From NCBI RefSeq assembly GCF_001477495.1, contig NZ_LDTF01000038.1, forward strand, positions 1 to 32,827: a stretch of 32,827 nt of DNA. Direction: 5' to 3'. The first letter of the stretch is position 1; the number at the start of each line of letters is the position of its first letter. Below the pieces are notes generated by a model that did not search any database, was not told the origin of the DNA, and saw only the letters and a program-made list of their open reading frames with translations. Shown here piece after piece: positions 1 through 7,159 of this stretch. Source of the DNA: Sphingomonas yabuuchiae (GTDB lineage: Bacteria; Pseudomonadota; Alphaproteobacteria; Sphingomonadales; Sphingomonadaceae). Both the position numbers and the translations under genes were made by a program.

Positions 1-87
1 CAGCGCGTCGGAGGGGTGTCCCCCTCTCGATAGCGCGACACCCCTCCGTCAGTCCTTCGGACTGCCACCTCCCCTTGCAGGGGAGAA
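1..87. repeat. palindromic intergenic repeat (copy R1, right-half type)
   Basis: Three nested dyads lie in a row. GGAGGGGTGTC at 10-20 pairs perfectly with 37-47. AGTCC-TTC-GGACT lies at 51-63. CTCCCC-TTGCA-GGGGAG lies at 69-85. The order CCCTCCGTCAG, small hairpin, TGCCACCTCCCC, hairpin, GGGGAG recurs at 10540-10586 and, more degenerate, at 14573-14613, so this is one member of a repeat family. It ends only 5 nt before the ATG of the DUF559 gene, and its last GGGGAG may double as that gene's ribosome binding site. The element may extend left of the window. Confidence 0.75.
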
Positions 88-92
88 ATTGA

Positions 93-476
93 ATGTTGCA
101 GGGAATCGATCAGGTTGGCGACAGCGCGCGAGAGTTGCGGCAGGATATGTCGGCATCTGAAATCACACTATGGCAAGTCCTGCGCCGTCGTCCAGGCGGA
201 TTGAAATTCCGGCGTCAGCATCCCTCAGGTCCCTACATTGCTGACTTCTATTGTCATGAGGCGCGGCTGGTCATCGAAGTTGATAGCGAAGGGCATAATC
301 GTGGCGATCGGCCAAAACGTGATGCATCACGAGACAATTGGTTCGCTGACCGTGGCCTGACCACGTTGCGCATCGCGGCGACTGACATCCAAAAGAATCT
401 CGAGGGCGTTACCGTCCAGATCATGAAACACGCCGCCAGCGGCCGTGCCGGGGAGGATACATCATGGACTTCATAG
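93..476 (+). CDS. DUF559 (Vsr/PD-(D/E)XK-like) endonuclease domain protein
   Basis: This 127-residue protein fits the DUF559 family, which has the restriction-endonuclease-like fold of very-short-patch-repair nucleases. What is visible is [15 protein letters not shown] around residues 30-44, then [16 protein letters not shown] and GH around 49-68, the usual F-R-R-Q and D-F-Y...L-V-I-E-x-D signature holding the presumed metal ligands. The C-terminal third, with [14 protein letters not shown], also fits. There is no signal peptide or membrane segment. The ATG follows GGGGAG at 80-85, itself part of the upstream palindromic repeat. The 3' end overlaps pntAB by 13 nt, so the gene appears to sit inside the transhydrogenase operon, where a nuclease has no obvious job. 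Its biological role is unknown, as for most DUF559 proteins. Family call is confident; function is not. Confidence 0.85.
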   Translation: MLQGIDQVGDSARELRQDMSASEITLWQVLRRRPGGLKFRRQHPSGPYIADFYCHEARLVIEVDSEGHNRGDRPKRDASRDNWFADRGLTTLRIAATDIQKNLEGVTVQIMKHAASGRAGEDTSWTS

Positions 477-763
477 CGATCCTGTCGATCTTCGTGCTGG
501 CGTGTTTCGTCGGCTATTATGTCGTCTGGTCGGTGACGCCGGCGCTGCATACGCCGTTGATGGCGGTGACCAACGCGATCTCCTCGGTCATTATCGTCGG
601 CGCGCTGATCGCCGCCGCCGCGTCTTCGGGAGCGACCGGATCGGGCGTGGCCAAATGGCTGGGGCTCGGCGCCGTCGTGCTGGCCAGCATCAACATCTTC
701 GGCGGCTTTGCGGTGACGCAGCGGATGCTCGCCATGTACCGCAAGAAGGAGAAGCGCTCGTGA
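464..763 (+). CDS. pntAB: NAD(P) transhydrogenase subunit alpha part 2 (PntAB)
   Basis: A 99-residue integral membrane protein matching the membrane-embedded half of the transhydrogenase alpha subunit in organisms where alpha is split in two. With PntAA and PntB it couples hydride transfer from NADH to NADP+ to proton entry across the inner membrane. Three hydrophobic segments are visible (about residues 4-25, 35-55 and 63-82), with the conserved pattern of a membrane-edge TPL, a TNAISS motif and NIFGGF before a basic tail. GGGGAGGA at 450-457 is a good ribosome binding site for the ATG. The start lies inside the DUF559 gene and the stop overlaps the pntB GTG by two bases, implying coupled translation. 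The NAD-binding PntAA gene is not in the window and presumably lies upstream. Confidence 0.92.
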   Translation: MDFIAILSIFVLACFVGYYVVWSVTPALHTPLMAVTNAISSVIIVGALIAAAASSGATGSGVAKWLGLGAVVLASINIFGGFAVTQRMLAMYRKKEKRS

Positions 764-2319
764 TCGCCCCCGTGTCACCTGCGCTGCCGCCCGCGCCGCT
801 CGCCCCGGCGGTCGTGGCCGTCGCCGCGAACCCTTTCGTCTCGCTCGCCTATCTGGTGGCGGGAGTGTGCTTCATCCTGGCGCTGCGCGGCCTGTCGAGC
901 CCGACGACCAGCCAGCGGGGCAATCGCTTCGGCATGATCGGCATGGCGATTGCCGTCGTCACGACGCTGGTGACGCATGTGCCATCGATAGGCTCCGGTT
1001 GGACGATGGCATGTGAAATCGGGGAGGCCAATTGTCCCTTTGGCTCTCAGATTGATTGGGTCGCGGTCTTCGAAATCCTCGCCGCCATCGGGCTGGGCGC
1101 TCTGATCGGCATCACCACCGCCCGCCGGATCGCGATGACCGCGATGCCGCAGCTGGTCGCCGCCTTCCACTCCCTCGTCGGTCTCGCCGCCGTCGCGGTC
1201 GCGTGCGCGGCCTTCCTCAACCCGGTCGCCTTCGACATCGCCGACATGGTGGTGCCGATGATCGGACAGCCATTCGCCAGCATCCATGTCGTCAGCCGGG
1301 TCGAGATGGCGCTGGGTGTCGCGATCGGCGCGATCACCTTCTCCGGCTCGGTCATCGCCTTCCTGAAGCTCAATGGCAATATGGGGGGCAAGCCGATCCT
1401 GCTGCCCGGCCGCCATGCGCTGAACGCGGGGCTGTTGGGCGCGATCGTCATCCTGGTGGCGATGTTCACGCGCGACCAGTCGCCATGGATTTTCTGGACG
1501 ATCACCATCCTGTCCTTCGCCATCGGTTTCCTGCTCATCATCCCGATCGGCGGCGCAGACATGCCGGTCGTGGTGTCGATGCTGAACAGCTATTCGGGCT
1601 GGGCGGCCGCCGCGATGGGCTTTACGCTGCACAACAGCGCGATGATCATCACCGGCGCGCTGGTCGGTTCGTCGGGCGCGATCCTGTCCTATATCATGTG
1701 CCGGGCGATGAACCGCAGCTTCATCAGCGTGATCGCGGGCGGCTTCGGCGCGAGCGATGCCGCCAGCGGCGGCGGTGCGGCGGTCGACCGCCCGTGGAAA
1801 CGCGGCAGCGCCGAGGACGCGGCCTTCCTGATGTCCCAGGCCGAACAGGTCGTCATCGTCCCCGGCTATGGCATGGCGGTGGCGCAGGCGCAGCATGTCC
1901 TGCGCGAGATGGGCGACCTGCTGAAGAAGGAAGGCGTGCGCGTCAAATACGCCATCCACCCGGTCGCGGGGCGGATGCCCGGCCATATGAACGTCCTGCT
2001 GGCCGAGGCGAACGTGCCCTATGACGAGGTGTTCGAGCTGGAGGATATCAACGCCGAATTCGCGCAGACCGACGTCGCCTTCGTCATCGGTGCGAACGAC
2101 GTGACCAACCCGGCGGCCAAGACCGACAAGTCCTCGCCCATCTACGGCATGCCGGTGCTCGACGTCGAAAAGGCCAAGACGGTGCTGTTCATCAAGCGGT
2201 CGATGGGCGGTGTCGGCTATGCGGGCGTCGATAACGAGCTATTTTATCGCGACAACACCATGATGCTTCTGGCGGACGCCAAGAAGATGGTCGAAGAGAT
2301 CGTCAAGGCACTCGGCTGA
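760..2319 (+). CDS. pntB: NAD(P) transhydrogenase subunit beta (PntB)
   Basis: A 519-residue beta subunit supplying most of the transmembrane helices (domain II) and the NADP(H)-binding domain III. Visible signatures are [16 protein letters not shown] near 40-55, the proton-path histidine in [10 protein letters not shown] (H137), [15 protein letters not shown] residues before [30 protein letters not shown], then the dinucleotide-binding [28 protein letters not shown] and [15 protein letters not shown] at 760 overlaps the pntAB stop; GTG 772 is an alternative. The protein is clearly longer than the E. coli subunit (462 residues). Part of the excess is an N-terminal tail. Another part is an insertion of roughly 20 residues at about 73-100, between the first membrane segments, with two cysteines and codon use unlike its surroundings. 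An upstream in-frame extension back to 445 is only the shadow of pntAB. Confidence 0.95.
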   Translation: MIAPVSPALPPAPLAPAVVAVAANPFVSLAYLVAGVCFILALRGLSSPTTSQRGNRFGMIGMAIAVVTTLVTHVPSIGSGWTMACEIGEANCPFGSQIDWVAVFEILAAIGLGALIGITTARRIAMTAMPQLVAAFHSLVGLAAVAVACAAFLNPVAFDIADMVVPMIGQPFASIHVVSRVEMALGVAIGAITFSGSVIAFLKLNGNMGGKPILLPGRHALNAGLLGAIVILVAMFTRDQSPWIFWTITILSFAIGFLLIIPIGGADMPVVVSMLNSYSGWAAAAMGFTLHNSAMIITGALVGSSGAILSYIMCRAMNRSFISVIAGGFGASDAASGGGAAVDRPWKRGSAEDAAFLMSQAEQVVIVPGYGMAVAQAQHVLREMGDLLKKEGVRVKYAIHPVAGRMPGHMNVLLAEANVPYDEVFELEDINAEFAQTDVAFVIGANDVTNPAAKTDKSSPIYGMPVLDVEKAKTVLFIKRSMGGVGYAGVDNELFYRDNTMMLLADAKKMVEEIVKALG

Positions 2320-2465
2320 GTGTCCGATTCGGACTGACGTCGACTCCCGGACGTCGGTCGGGGTCGCATCGGAGCATGGGCGAAGGGGCGGGGGCCCCGC
2401 GCCCGTTGCACCGGTCGCGACCATGACGATGGACCGGCCCGCGAGGCTGGCGGCGGGGGACGAGC

Positions 2466-3386
2466 GTGGACGAACAGGATCTTTACGGCACCGGCTTTGC
2501 GGTCGTGGTGATCGGCGCACCCGCCTTGGCGCAGGCGGCGGGTGATCTGGTCGGGCAGGCGGGGGGCCGGGTTCTGCGCCATATCGCCTGGCCCGCGGTG
2601 GCGGAGGAGATTGGGCAACAGGCGGGGCGGCCGCTGCTGCTGGTCGATACCCACGGCGCGGAGGCGGCGACGATGGAGATCGCGCTCGCCCGCATCGACG
2701 CAGTCGCCACCGCGCTGGACCTACCCATCGTGGTCAGCATGGCGACGGACGATATCGATCTGGTCGCCGCGATGCTGATCGGCCCGCGCGTGGCGATGCT
2801 GTGCGATGCCAGCCCGCTGGAACTGGTCGCCGCGCTGGCGGTGGCGGGGGCCAGCCATGGCGGCGCGGCACTGCTCCACGCCTATGTCCGCGAGGGGGAG
2901 TCCGAACGGCTGCGCAAGCTGAACGCCGAGGTCGCGCGCATCGCCGAGGCGCTGGCCAGGCTGTCGGTGCAGGAGGATGACGACCGGCCCGGCGGCGTCG
3001 GCGACCGGCATCAGAGCTTCCACGCCGCCCCGCCGCGCGCCCAGCCGGGCGATGCCGAAAGGGTCCGCCGGATGATCCGCGCCCGGCGGCTGCGCGACGG
3101 GTTTTTCGAGGGCGGGCTGTTCGAGGAACCGGCCTGGGACATGCTGCTCGACCTCAATGCCGCGCATCTGGAGGGGGTGCGGGTGTCGGTGTCCAGCCTG
3201 TGCATCGCCGCCGCTGTCGCGCCGACCACCGCGCTGCGCTGGATCGGCAAGATGAGCGAGGCCGGGCTGTTCGCGCGTCAGCCCGATCCCAACGATCGCC
3301 GTCGCGCCTTCATGGTGCTGACCGACCGCGCGCTGGAGGGGATGCGGGGGTATCTGGGCGCGCTGCGGCGTCTGGAAAGCCTCTGA
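2466..3386 (+). CDS. MarR-type winged-helix regulator with receiver-like N-terminal domain
   Basis: A 306-residue protein in two parts. Residues about 8-125 alternate hydrophobic strands and helices (VVVIGAPA, LLLVDTHG, PIVVSMAT, VAMLCDAS) like a response-regulator receiver or related Rossmann-like fold, but I see no clear acidic pocket or phosphoacceptor. A short charged helix (about 135-160) and a polar linker follow. The C-terminal part (about 200-300) is a MarR-like winged helix, with VSVSSLCIAAAVAPTTALRWI as recognition helix region and a wing carrying DPNDRRRAF. The GTG start is preceded by GGCGGGGGAC; nearby upstream ATGs are out of frame. The gene follows pntB in the same direction after 146 nt and ends exactly where the convergent oxygenase-like gene ends. 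Target genes cannot be told from the sequence. Confidence 0.75.
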   Translation: MDEQDLYGTGFAVVVIGAPALAQAAGDLVGQAGGRVLRHIAWPAVAEEIGQQAGRPLLLVDTHGAEAATMEIALARIDAVATALDLPIVVSMATDDIDLVAAMLIGPRVAMLCDASPLELVAALAVAGASHGGAALLHAYVREGESERLRKLNAEVARIAEALARLSVQEDDDRPGGVGDRHQSFHAAPPRAQPGDAERVRRMIRARRLRDGFFEGGLFEEPAWDMLLDLNAAHLEGVRVSVSSLCIAAAVAPTTALRWIGKMSEAGLFARQPDPNDRRRAFMVLTDRALEGMRGYLGALRRLESL

Positions 3387-4211
3387 CTAACCCGCCAGTG
3401 CCCAGCGGATCGCGCCACCCAGTCCGCGCGTGCCCGCCCGGATCGCCGGTTTGACCGCGCCGTAACCATCCAGTCCGTGCAACCGCGAGGCCCAGTCGGG
3501 GAGCAGCGCGATACCCGCCTGGGTCAGCCAGTTGCTGACCGGCGCGAGGGCGGGGCTGGGCGCGGGCTGGTTGAGCAGGGTGCGCGCCACCGCCCGCGTC
3601 CGCGCATCGACGCGCAGTTCGGGGCGGATCGAATCCAGGAACCGCGCCAGTTGCTGCCGGTTCTCCGGCACCTGCTCGGCCCCCAGCCGCCGGGCGATCG
3701 TCGCCATCTCCGCCAGATAGCGGTCCGCCTCGGCGTCGGAAAAGTCGGGGTCGCGATAGGTGCGGTGCGCGCGCAGGAAGCTGTCGACTTCGGCGGCGTG
3801 GACGAAGGTCAGCAGATGCGGGTCGTTCGCCGCATAGGGCGTGCCGTCGGGCAGGGTGCCGCCAACCCGGTCGTGCACCGCCCGCACGCGCGCGATCATC
3901 CGCTCGGCGGCCTCGGTCGCGCCATAGGTGGTGACCGAGATGAACCCCGCCGTCCGGCGCAGCCGCCCGGCCATGTCGCGACGGAAATCGCTATGATCCC
4001 ACACGCCCGCCAGCGCGGCAGGGTGCAACATCTGGACCAGCAGCGAGGCGATCCCGCCCGCCATCATCGCGGTGAAGTCGCCATGCACGATCCAGGTCGC
4101 GGAGCCGGGGCCGAATAGCCCGCCATCCCCCGGCGGCCGAGTCAAGTCGAGCGCGCGGCTGCCGACCACGTCGCGTATCTGGTCGGCGATCTGACGGCGG
4201 ACAGGAAGCAT
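3387..4211 (-). CDS. MpaB/DUF2236 family oxygenase-like protein
   Basis: This 274-residue protein fits the DUF2236 (MpaB, latex-clearing-protein-like) family of heme-binding oxygenase-like proteins. Visible features are GDFTAMMAGGIASLLVQMLHP around 45-65, then AGVWDHSDFRRDMAGRL, the TAGFISVTTYG block, DPHLLTFVHAAEVDSF, and a C-terminal helical region ending LGGAIRWALAG. The conserved histidines in MLHPAAL and FVHAAEV are candidate heme ligands. I chose the ATG at 4211. The frame stays open to 4331, but that extension is encoded by the inverted repeat at 4277-4354 and reads HFDFAQAG, a typical repeat-derived peptide. The ribosome binding site is weak. The gene lies downstream of dapF on the same strand, separated by the repeat. 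Substrate unknown. Confidence 0.8.
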   Translation of the reverse strand: MLPVRRQIADQIRDVVGSRALDLTRPPGDGGLFGPGSATWIVHGDFTAMMAGGIASLLVQMLHPAALAGVWDHSDFRRDMAGRLRRTAGFISVTTYGATEAAERMIARVRAVHDRVGGTLPDGTPYAANDPHLLTFVHAAEVDSFLRAHRTYRDPDFSDAEADRYLAEMATIARRLGAEQVPENRQQLARFLDSIRPELRVDARTRAVARTLLNQPAPSPALAPVSNWLTQAGIALLPDWASRLHGLDGYGAVKPAIRAGTRGLGGAIRWALAG

Positions 4212-4276
4212 GGAGGAAGAACGCGCCCGGGGGCGGGGTGTTGCGTGCGGGCGAATGTTCTCCGCCCACGCCCGTC

Positions 4277-4354
4277 CAGCCTGAGCGAAGTCGAAGTGCA
4301 CGCCCCGCGCTTGCGGCGAGGCCGATCCCATGGCCTTCGACTTCGCTCAGGCTG
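4277..4354. repeat. inverted repeat, 20-bp perfect arms with 38-bp spacer
   Basis: CAGCCTGAGCGAAGTCGAAG at 4277-4296 is the exact reverse complement of 4335-4354. The arm sequence resembles the short repeat CTTCGACTTCGCTCAGGCTGAACG often seen between genes in sphingomonads and other proteobacteria (recalled, not searched). It lies between the 3' end of dapF and the start of the MpaB-like gene, so it could form a stable hairpin in the transcript. It belongs to a different family from the CCTCCCC repeats. Confidence 0.85.
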
Positions 4355-4398
4355 AACGGGGCGGGGGGCGAGTGGTTGGCTCGCCGTCCATCCATCGC

Positions 4399-5334
4399 TT
4401 ACCCCCGCTTGGCGGCCTCCCAGGCGGCGGTCTCTTCGGGGAAACGCTGCTCCACCAACAGGTCGCTTGCCGTTTCGCTTTCCAGGTCGACCGTGACCGA
4501 TCCCGCCCATTCATAGGTCGCGTTGCCCGACAGCGTGACCATCCCGTCCTCGCCCGCAAAGGCACGCACCAGGCCGCCACGGTTGAACACCACGGTCGGC
4601 CTGTCCCAGGCGATCCGCCCGGTCAGGCACGCCGCATAGGTCGACGCCGCCATCGCGCTGCCGCAGCTGTCGGTCAGGCCGACGCCACGCTCGAAGGTGC
4701 GGACGAACAGCGATTCCCCGCGCACCTCGACGAAGGACACATTGGCGCGGTTGGGCAGCCAGTCGGGCGCGGCCTCGCAGATTTCGCCCAGGCGGACGAG
4801 TTCGGCTTCGTCCACCGTCTCGACGAAATGGACGAGATGCGGGTTGGGCATGGTGACGGCGGTGAAGCGTTTATCCGCGTCGAGCATCGGCAGCACCGCC
4901 TCGACCAGCTGTTCGGGTGCGCCGCGAATCGGCCAGGCGGCGGTCGACAGTCCGGCAGGGCCCGCCGTCTCGCGCACCGTATAGACGCCGGGCGCGAGGT
5001 CGGCGTCATGTACCGCATCGGCGTGCGAGGTCTTCAGCCGCACGGTCGCGGCCGCGATCCCCAGGGCCTCGAACCCGGCCCGCGCGACGCAGCGTACGCC
5101 GTTCAGGCAGGTTTCCGCCTCGCTGCCGTCGCTGTTGCGCATCACCATGCCGAAGGCGGCGCGATCGTCGCCGGGAACCAGCAGCAGCAGGCCGTCGCCG
5201 CCCACCGGCCCCCGCCGGTCGGCCAGCGCGCGTGCGACGCCCGCCCATTCGGCGTCGGTCAACGACAGGTCGCGCGCATCGATCATCGGGAAATCGTTGC
5301 CCGAACCATGACATTTGACGATCGCGAACCGCAT
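4399..5334 (-). CDS. dapF: diaminopimelate epimerase family protein (divergent DapF)
   Basis: A 311-residue member of the DapF epimerase family, which interconverts LL- and meso-diaminopimelate for lysine and peptidoglycan using two cysteines. The start MRFAIVKCHGSGNDF is typical. The first catalytic cysteine is C76 in ETCLNGVRC, the second C224 in GVGLTDSCGSAMAAS, and MPNPHLVHFV and NVSFVEV are further family marks. Two normally strict positions differ: CLNG instead of CGNG, and GVGLTDSCGS instead of GVGET-ACG-G, which loses the glutamate that helps bind the substrate. I recall comparable GVGLT-SCGTAMSA variants in other bacteria, so this may be a functional subfamily, but a different amino-acid racemase or epimerase activity is possible. 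It is divergent from the XRE gene (109 nt between starts). Gene symbol is by family only. Confidence 0.8.
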   Translation of the reverse strand: MRFAIVKCHGSGNDFPMIDARDLSLTDAEWAGVARALADRRGPVGGDGLLLLVPGDDRAAFGMVMRNSDGSEAETCLNGVRCVARAGFEALGIAAATVRLKTSHADAVHDADLAPGVYTVRETAGPAGLSTAAWPIRGAPEQLVEAVLPMLDADKRFTAVTMPNPHLVHFVETVDEAELVRLGEICEAAPDWLPNRANVSFVEVRGESLFVRTFERGVGLTDSCGSAMAASTYAACLTGRIAWDRPTVVFNRGGLVRAFAGEDGMVTLSGNATYEWAGSVTVDLESETASDLLVEQRFPEETAAWEAAKRG

Positions 5335-5443
5335 GGCGATAACTCCGGCAGGACAGGATGTGGCGCTTAGCCGAGCTGGACCGGGTTCGCCAGATGGATG
5401 GACCGGGGCAATCGGGCCGGAAGACGGAAAGGGGAAGAGGGGA

Positions 5444-6007
5444 ATGATTACCGCGATCCGCGAGGTGCGCCGGGCCAAGGGCATGACCCTGGACGATGTC
5501 GCCCGCGCCTGCTCGCCCCCCACCACGCCGCAGACGATCGGGCGGCTGGAGATGGGCACGCGCACCGTGTCGCTGCCCTGGCTGAACCGGATCGCCGCCG
5601 CCCTGGGCTGCACGCCCGCCGATCTGGTGACGCTGCCGATCCGCGAGACGCTGCCGGTCGCGGCGCTGCTGGGACCGCGCGGGGCCGTGGCGCCGCGCAG
5701 CGCGCGCTCGGTCTCGCCGCCCTGTGCGACGCCGGGGATGCTGGCGGTGACGGTCAGCGGCGCGGTCGGCGATTACCGTGCGGGCGATGAGCTCTGGTGC
5801 GAACCGCTGGCCCCCGATAGGTTCGCCGATGCCATGAATCGCGATATCCTCGTGCCCCGCGCCGCCGGTGGCTATGTCTTCGCCCGGCTGGCGGGTGTGA
5901 TGCCCGACGCGCTGCACCTGTTGCCGCTGGAGCCCGGGGCGGCGGGGGTGACGGTATCGGCACCCGTGTGGATCGCGCGCGTGGCGCGGCTGGTGCGCAC
6001 GCTGTGA
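5444..6007 (+). CDS. XRE-family regulator with degenerate S24/LexA-like C-terminal domain
   Basis: A 187-residue protein. Residues 1-60 form an XRE helix-turn-helix (IREVRRAKGMTLDDVARAC, TPQTIGRLEMG, LNRIAAALGCTPADL). The C-terminal half resembles the S24 peptidase fold of phage repressors: SGAVGDYRAGDELWCEPL would match the strand after the catalytic serine, and VPRAAGGYVFARLAG the lysine strand. I see neither the usual G-x-S-M serine nor the K of V-K-R-L, so self-cleavage looks unlikely; the domain may serve for dimerisation or ligand sensing. The ATG at 5444 has a strong ribosome binding site (GGGGAAGAGGGGA). The stop overlaps the GTG of the next gene, so the two are co-transcribed. A divergent promoter shared with dapF lies at 5335-5443. 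Confidence 0.82.
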   Translation: MITAIREVRRAKGMTLDDVARACSPPTTPQTIGRLEMGTRTVSLPWLNRIAAALGCTPADLVTLPIRETLPVAALLGPRGAVAPRSARSVSPPCATPGMLAVTVSGAVGDYRAGDELWCEPLAPDRFADAMNRDILVPRAAGGYVFARLAGVMPDALHLLPLEPGAAGVTVSAPVWIARVARLVRTL

Positions 6008-6798
6008 TCCGCGCCATCCTGCCGCTGGTCCTCGCGCTGGCATTGCCTGCCGCCGCGCAGCAACAGGCCGCGCCGGCCGCCGCCGCACCGGCCCCGCCGC
6101 CGATCGAAAAGCCCGTGCTGGTCCATGCCTTCCCGCACGACCCGACGGCGTTCACCGAGGGGCTGCTGATCGCCGACGGCACGCTGTATGAAAGCACCGG
6201 GCGCGAGGGGGAGAGTTTCATCCGGCAGGTCGATCTGGCCACCGGCAAGACGCTGCGCCGCGCGACCGTGCCCGATGGCCTGTTCGGCGAGGGTATCGTC
6301 GCCTGGGGGGCCGAACTGCGCAGCGTCACCTGGCATGGCGGACGCGGTTTCCGCTGGAGCCGCCCCGCGCTCAAGAAGCTGGGCGAGTGGCGTTATGACG
6401 GCGAAGGCTGGGCGATGACCGATGACGGGCATCGCATCATCCTGTCGGACGGCACGCCGCGCCTGCGTTTCCTGGACCCCGCGACGATGAAGGTCGTCCG
6501 GACGCTGGACGTAACGGTCAATGGGCGGCCGCTCAGGAACCTGAACGAGCTGGAATATATCGATGGGCAGGTCTGGGCCAATGTCTGGATGACGCCCTAT
6601 ATCGTGCGGATCGATCCGGCGACGGGCGTCGTCGTGGGCATCGTCGACCTGGGCGACCTGGTCGCGCGGGTCGGGCTGACCGATCGGGACTCGGTGGCCA
6701 ACGGCATCGCCTATGACCGGGCCAGGCATCGCATCTTCGTGACCGGCAAGAACTGGCCCGAGCTGTTCGAAATCCGTTTGCCCAAGGCGGCGCGCTGA
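6004..6798 (+). CDS. glutaminyl-peptide cyclotransferase (plant-type)
   Basis: A 264-residue secreted or periplasmic enzyme that converts N-terminal glutamine of peptides to pyroglutamate. A Sec signal peptide is clear (RAILPLVLALALPAAAQ), followed by an Ala/Pro linker to about residue 34. The rest matches the beta-propeller type (PF05096-like) rather than the zinc-dependent animal type: FPHDPTAFTEGLLI, LYESTGREGES, FGEGIVAW, EGWAMTDDGHRIILSDGT, NLNELEYIDGQVWANVW and NGIAYD near the end. The GTG start overlaps the TGA of the XRE gene, so translation is probably coupled. A 7-bp stem (6806-6812/6827-6833) follows the stop but has no T-tract, so it is not a convincing terminator. Confidence 0.88.
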   Translation: MIRAILPLVLALALPAAAQQQAAPAAAAPAPPPIEKPVLVHAFPHDPTAFTEGLLIADGTLYESTGREGESFIRQVDLATGKTLRRATVPDGLFGEGIVAWGAELRSVTWHGGRGFRWSRPALKKLGEWRYDGEGWAMTDDGHRIILSDGTPRLRFLDPATMKVVRTLDVTVNGRPLRNLNELEYIDGQVWANVWMTPYIVRIDPATGVVVGIVDLGDLVARVGLTDRDSVANGIAYDRARHRIFVTGKNWPELFEIRLPKAAR

Positions 6799-7159
6799 TC
6801 CGGGTCGGTCGGTATCGCCCGGACCGCCGACCGGCGCGCGGCTAAGCGCGTCGGCGATGGCGGCGGGATGCCCCGCCGACACACGGGCCGGCAACAGGTG
6901 ACGGCCGTGCCAGCGATGGTTCTCTGCCAGCCCGTCCGACGCTGCCCGTCTGGTCCCATGCCATGCGCGTATTCCCCTATCTGACGGATAAGGCGTGGGG
7001 ATACTGCGGATGACTGGCGCGTTACCGTAGTATATTGGTATAAATATAACATGGATTATGGCGGCCAAGACCGCCATGATCCGATCGTAATGCAATTCCG
7101 CGATGCCCCTTTTTCAAACGGGTCGTGCGCGGGACAGGTGGATAAGGGAGCGCAGTTTC
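6799..7159. other. intergenic region upstream of the Rrf2 gene
   Basis: No gene with plausible codon use is visible in this 361-nt stretch. The first 180 nt are GC-rich and hold only weak hairpins. The last part (7015-7060) turns AT-rich, unlike anything nearby, and probably contains the promoter of the Rrf2-type gene. Confidence 0.6.
7021..7050 (+). promoter_or_regulatory. AT-rich promoter/operator candidate of the Rrf2 gene
   Basis: A short AT-rich block has a TATA-TTGG-TATA dyad at 7031-7042 and looser flanking symmetry (GTTA on the left, TAAC on the right). It lies 110-140 nt before the chosen TTG start and 53-82 nt before the alternative ATG. Rrf2 proteins often repress their own genes from AT-rich dyads, so an autoregulatory operator is a reasonable guess. 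Confidence 0.35.

Noticed and set aside
445..759. N-terminal extension of PntB by about 105 residues
   Set aside because: It is the shifted-frame shadow of DUF559 and pntAB. Homology to PntB begins after the GTG at 760.
6799..7020. Possible small gene between the glutaminyl cyclase and Rrf2 genes
   Set aside because: Open frames here lack a ribosome binding site and sensible codon use, and none continues as a recognisable protein.
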